This document shows, piece after piece, positions 60,246 to 64,000 of a stretch of DNA of 64,000 nt. The notes beneath the pieces are model-generated. The model was given only the letters and a program-made list of their open reading frames with translations, did no database searches and was not told the DNA's origin. The position numbers and the translations under genes were made by a program. Position 1 is the first letter of the stretch. Every line of letters starts with the position of its first letter. Where the stretch lies: NCBI GenBank assembly GCA_963575745.1, contig CAUYUJ010014632.1, positions 188,001-252,000 of the forward strand. The letters are read 5' to 3'. The DNA is from Prorocentrum cordatum. Taxonomy: Eukaryota; Sar; Dinophyceae; Prorocentrales; Prorocentraceae.

Positions 60246-60907
60246 TCAACGACCGATGGGTACGTGAGATGGCATAGCGACCTTACGCGGTGGCTTACGC
60301 AGGCCGCCAGCGTGGCACGCCGCACTGGAAACGAGGGCGCCTAGGCGGCAATGTCGGCGAATTCGACCCCGCGTGAATCCATCGCTCACGTGGCCCAGCG
60401 CACAGATGCACACCAAAACAAATAGATCCTCGATCCTGGGTTCTCCCCCCCCCATCCCTTCCTCTTTCTCCCTGCCCGCCACGGCCGCCCCGTCCTCTGG
60501 ATGGCGTGGACGCGCTTGCGCAAGTCTTGGCAAGACTTCCTCCGCGGCCGCCGCCGCTGCCGGGTCGACGTCTCGGCGAGGCGGCGGACGGTGGCCAGGA
60601 GCTCGGAGAAGGCACACGGGAGGACGGAGCGGACAGGGGACTGACGCGCCGAGGGATGGCAACAGGGAGAAGCGGCACTACCACCACCAGGGACCAACAG
60701 CGGGAGGAGCCATGTGGGGTCCCCTGGTGGTATGTCCCCCACACACCCCTCGCTCCAGACGCCCCCGATCCCAAGCTTGGGGAAGCATCGTGGACACCTC
60801 GCTTGCGATCCCCCCCCCCCCACTGGTGGTGGTGCCGTTTTTTTCCCCCGGGAGAGGAAGAGCGCACCGATGACCACAAGGAGGAAGCACGCACGGGCTA
60901 GGATCAG
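60246..60907. other. No gene recognised
   Basis: GC-rich with chance frames in all directions. Confidence 0.35.
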
Positions 60908-61057
60908 GTCGGGCATGTCCCCCGACATGCGGATGTTGGAGGAAGCATGAACAATTGCCAAACAGCATTCGACAAAAAACACAAAAATAGTCAACAAATC
61001 GTCCCATGACTATTTTGTCCAATATTTTTGGATACTCCTCCTGAAGAGGGCGCCCGG
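60908..61057. mobile_element. GTCGGGC-terminal MITE, copy 3 of 4
   Basis: 'GTCGGGCATGTCCCCCGACA' left; right end diverged ('CTCCTGAAGAGGGCGCCCGG'). The middle 'AAAATAGTCAACAAATCG' is A/T-rich. Confidence 0.78.
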
Positions 61058-61185
61058 CGTCGAACCCGAGGCCCCGCCGCGGAGGCGCAGAGGGCTCCCC
61101 TCGAAGAGGCTGCCCCCTCTGAGCCCAGCGCGCACTCGGGCTGCCCAGGACCTCCCCCAACAAACAAAAGATGCAGAAAGGCGGA

Positions 61186-61338
61186 GGAGAGGAGGGGGAG
61201 AAGGGGAGGAGGGGGAGGAGGAGGAGGAGGAGGAGGAGGAGGAGGAGGAGGAGGAGGAGGAAGAGGAGGAGGAGGGGGAGGAGGAGGGGAAGGAGGAGGA
61301 GGAGGAGGAAGAGGAGGAGGAGGAGGAGGAGGAGGAGG
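61186..61338 (+). repeat. Purine tract (GGA)n
   Basis: GGA repeat with AGA/GGG variants. Confidence 0.95.
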
Positions 61339-61503
61339 TCGGGAGGTCACAACACAGAAGCGGAGGGAGATCCCGAGAGAAATCGCCCCTGGACTGTTCG
61401 CGGACTCCTGCTTGGCCTCAGTCCTTGCCGCCGCTGCGGCCAGCCTCTGCTCATGGGCAGGCGATGGCCCAGCTGCTCGGCTGCCGCGGCCAGCTGGTCT
61501 CAG

Positions 61504-61621
61504 GTCGGGCATGTCCTCCTACAGGCGGATCTTGGAGAAAACATCCGCAGAAACAAAAACTCAAACACATACGACAATGACCAAACATAGGCAACAAACC
61601 GTCCCGGGATCAGTTCTTCAC

Positions 61622-61659
<38 letters not shown>

Positions 61660-61684
61660 GCCTCTTCTGGAGGGACAGGCCCGC
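61504..61684. mobile_element. GTCGGGC-terminal MITE, copy 4, with (TA)n
   Basis: 'GTCGGGCATGTCCTCCTACA' left, 'CTTCTGGAGGGACAGGCCCG' right. A (TA)n tract (61628-61659) has grown just inside the right TIR. Confidence 0.85.
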
Positions 61685-61902
61685 CTTACACAGCTGGTCG
61701 CTCTCCATGACGAGGCCGCCGAGGCGCCGCGCAGGGCCGATCGCGACCTCGCCGGCCGCGGCAGTCCCCGCCTGCGCGGTGCGATTTGGGAGCCTGCGGA
61801 CCGCCGCGCTCGGGAAGACCCGGGCCGACTACCGCAAGGGCACGCATCGCGAGAGCCCCTGCCGAGACGCTCTGGCAGGCAGGAACGTGCACGGAGCCAC
61901 AC

Positions 61903-62060
61903 GGAGGAGGAGGAGGAGGAGGAGGAGGAGGAGGAGGAGGAGGAGGAGGAAGAGGAGGAGGAGGAGGAAGAGTAGGAGGAGGAAGAGAGAAGGAGGAGGG
62001 GGAGGAGGACGATCGGGAGGATCGAGGGGAGGAGGGGGAAAAAGGAGGAGAAGCGGGTGA
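61903..62060 (+). repeat. Purine tract (GGA)n
   Basis: GGA repeat becoming interrupted to the right. Confidence 0.95.
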
Positions 62061-62151
62061 AGGGATCTCGCCTTCTCCCTCCCTGGTCTCCCCTCTTCTC
62101 CCTCCCCCCCCCCCTCGAGGTGAGGATGGACCACCTCCCCTCCTTCCATAT

Positions 62152-62369
62152 GTTGCATCTCCGGGGGACCTGACCTCGTCTGTCCCGTCGCGCCGCCGGC
62201 CGCGTCGAATCCATGCATCCATGTCGAACTCTTCGAATCCGCGTCGACTCCACATGGAAACCGCGTCGAATCGACGTCAGATCCGCGCCGCGTCCGCATC
62301 AAGCCCATGCCGGGCACAATATAAACCACCAATTTTGAGCAGACAGGCCAGGCCCCCCGAAGATGCAAC
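62152..62369. mobile_element. GTTGCATC-terminal MITE, copy 3 of 3
   Basis: Left 'GTTGCATCTCCGGGGGACCT', right 'GGCCCCCCGAAGATGCAAC'. The interior contains many 'GTCGAATCCGCGTCGACTCC'-type units. Confidence 0.85.
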
Positions 62370-62539
62370 GTAACCGCCCCAAGCGTCGGAACGCATCCAC
62401 GAACCAGGGATCCCGCTTCGCGTCCAGAGGATGAGGAGCAGGGAAACAGGAGTAAGAGAAGGAGGCAAAGGGGGGGATCGGCAGGGGGGGAAAATGAGGA
62501 GATGGGCTCCTCCCCTCCTCCCTACCCCCTCCTCCCCTT

Positions 62540-62642
62540 CCCATCTTCTTCTCCTCCTCCTACTCCTCCTTTTCCTCCTTTTCCTCCTCCTCCTCCTCCT
62601 CCTCCTCCTCCTCCTCCTCCTCCTCCTCCTCCTCTCCCTCCC
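62540..62642 (+). repeat. Pyrimidine tract (TCC)n
   Basis: TCC repeat. Together with the GGA tract at 61903-62060 it brackets the GTTGCATC element in inverted complementarity. Confidence 0.95.
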
Positions 62643-62644
62643 CT

Positions 62645-62830
62645 TAGCATGGGGGGGACGGGTCCTGAGCTAAACGGATCCTGGGCCCTGGGGCCTTCCT
62701 CGAGGACGAATTCTTCATCCTGAGTCGTTCTCTGACGTTCCCAGGGCCCGTGGAGTGCCCCGAGAGTCCAAACACGGCGAAAGAACCCATGACCCCTTGC
62801 TCTCAGGACCCGTTTCCCCCACGGCGATCC
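62645..62830. mobile_element. GGGTCC...GGACCCGTTTCCC inverted element, copy 2 of 2
   Basis: 'GGACGGGTCCTGAGCTAAAC' left, 'TCTCAGGACCCGTTTCCCCC' right (inverted). Core 'CATCCTGAGTCGTTCTCTGA', 'GTTCCCAGGGCCCGTGGAG'. See 52501-52693. Confidence 0.72.
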
Positions 62831-62866
62831 GTCTTCCTCTCCCTCCAACCCCCCTCCTCGCCAAGT

Positions 62867-62911
62867 CGTCGACGACGACTACGACGACGCCGACGACGAC
62901 GACGACGATGC

Positions 62912-62975
<64 letters not shown>

Positions 62976-63030
62976 TACGACGACGACGACGACGACGACG
63001 ATGCCGACGACGACGACGACGACGATACCG
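62867..63030 (+). repeat. (GAC)n tract
   Basis: About 160 bp of GAC/GAT repeat. Opposite-sense counterpart of the CGT tracts at 27-30 kb. Confidence 0.95.
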
Positions 63031-63232
63031 AAGCTGCCGACCGCCGCCGGCCGCCGCCGACGTCGACGTCGACGTGCGACAGCGTTGCAGCGCACCCGCG
63101 GTCGCCGCGGCGCTGCCCGCCCGGGACCGCGGCCGCGTCAGCGCCGGCCGCCCCGCTGCGCCGGGGGGGCCGCGCGCCGCAGCACGTCGTCGATGGGCAT
63201 CGGCTGCCAGTCGTCGCCGTCCTCGGGGGACC

Positions 63233-63465
63233 CTCCACCCTCCTCTCCCTCTTCCCTCCTCCTCCTCCCTGCTCCCCCTCCCTCCTCCCTCCTCCTCCTC
63301 CTCCCTCTTCCTCCTCCTCCACCTCCTCCTCCTCCTCCCTCCCTCCCTCCTCTCCTCTCCTCCTCCTCCTCTCCTCCCTCCTCCTCCTCCTCCTCCTCCC
63401 TCTTCCTCCTCCTCCTGCTCCTTCTCTTGCTCCTTATCCTCCTCCTCCTCCTCCTCCTCTTCTGA
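63233..63465 (+). repeat. Pyrimidine tract (TCC)n
   Basis: TCC repeat with CTT/CCC variants. Confidence 0.95.
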
Positions 63466-63857
63466 GATGTTCATTCTTGAGATCTTCTCGTAGCCATGCT
63501 GCGTCGAGCGTCCGTCGACCTGAATCCAAAACGAGTGAACGTGAGTCGACCTCGAGACAAACTAGAATCAAACTAGATGCGAAGTAGATATTCCTCGGAC
63601 AGACCCGCTAGGTGGCCCCAGGGAAGGTCCCAAAACCAACATCTAACTCTTCCTCCTTCTCTTCTCGACTTCCTTCGACGCGACGTGCACCATGTTGCTG
63701 TCCAAATACACAGACACCGACCCGAGCTGGTAGACCTGCTTGCCGTTGTGTCGGGACTGCTTTGGGCGGAAGACCAAGCCGTGCTCTGCGGCCACGTCCG
63801 CGAGGTAGTCACCGAGGAGGAGAAAGAGGAGGAGAAGGAGGAGGGGACCAAACGGTA
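63466..63857. other. No gene recognised
   Basis: 'GCGTCCGTCGAC' (about 63510) also occurs near 23940. Chance frames. Confidence 0.35.
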
Positions 63858-63980
63858 CCGATACCGCTAAAACCGAGACTTCTCCCAGGGTGCGTTCTGA
63901 CCAGGATTTCGAAGCGAATCCAGCGGTGGCGAGGAGGGCCCCCCAGGAGGCTCGAAGAAGAATAAGAAAACGGGCGAGGG
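63858..63980 (+). mobile_element. GGGTGCGTTCTGACC element, copy 2 of 2
   Basis: Core 'GGGTGCGTTCTGACCAGGAT' and 'GCGAATCCAGCGGTGGCGAG' match 55291-55450. The outer TIRs are diverged ('CGATACCGC'). Confidence 0.65.
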
Positions 63981-64000
63981 GGTAGAAGCATGGGTACCTT

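Overview
The window looks like nuclear DNA of a dinoflagellate. Three independent signs support this. (1) At 25770-25790 (minus strand) there is a fossil dinoflagellate spliced-leader sequence (20 of 21 nt) just upstream of an intronless gene, the signature of a trans-spliced mRNA copied back into the genome. (2) That gene (24646-25689, minus) encodes a one-membrane-span protein with Thr- and Pro-rich linkers and repeated 'DC(N/D)AGY...W/CC...GC' cysteine modules, a protein type I associate with dinoflagellates. (3) A non-LTR retroelement (about 7.1-18.9 kb, plus) carries domains in an order I know from dinoflagellate predicted proteins. The DNA is GC-rich, almost free of compact genes and saturated with repeats. 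The species cannot be fixed from sequence alone; a Prorocentrum-like or other large-genome dinoflagellate is a guess.

Layout. 0-7.1 kb: small inverted-repeat (MITE- or foldback-like) elements, several nested, plus purine/pyrimidine trinucleotide tracts and one (AAT)n island. 7.1-18.9 kb: the retroelement. ORF1 (7535-10679) is a Gln/His-rich and coiled-coil protein. ORF2 (10754-18656) reads RNase H, APE-type endonuclease, reverse transcriptase, two zinc fingers, then a C-terminal domain resembling a C5-cytosine methyltransferase fold. ORF1 and ORF2 together carry five apparent +1 frameshifts and one nonsense codon. 19-24.6 kb: decayed and repetitive DNA. 24.6-25.8 kb: the retroposed membrane-protein gene. 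26-32.6 kb: a tandem array of 1.2-1.9 kb units that decays from left to right. 32.6-64 kb: further minisatellites (about 75 bp, 89 bp, 211 bp), near-perfect palindromes and many dispersed short inverted-repeat families, interspersed with (GGA)n/(TCC)n tracts.

The most unusual theme is the number of short palindromic families. One (called H1 here, seven copies) has a long stem capped by two small hairpins. Its 10-bp outer block differs between loci, yet the two arms still match each other. H1 copies sit inside other palindromic elements for which unoccupied relatives exist elsewhere in the window. I call other families by their terminal sequence. Most long open frames here are translations of trinucleotide repeats and are not listed as genes. 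No rRNA, tRNA or CRISPR was found. Repeat boundaries were read by eye and are good to about 5-15 bp.
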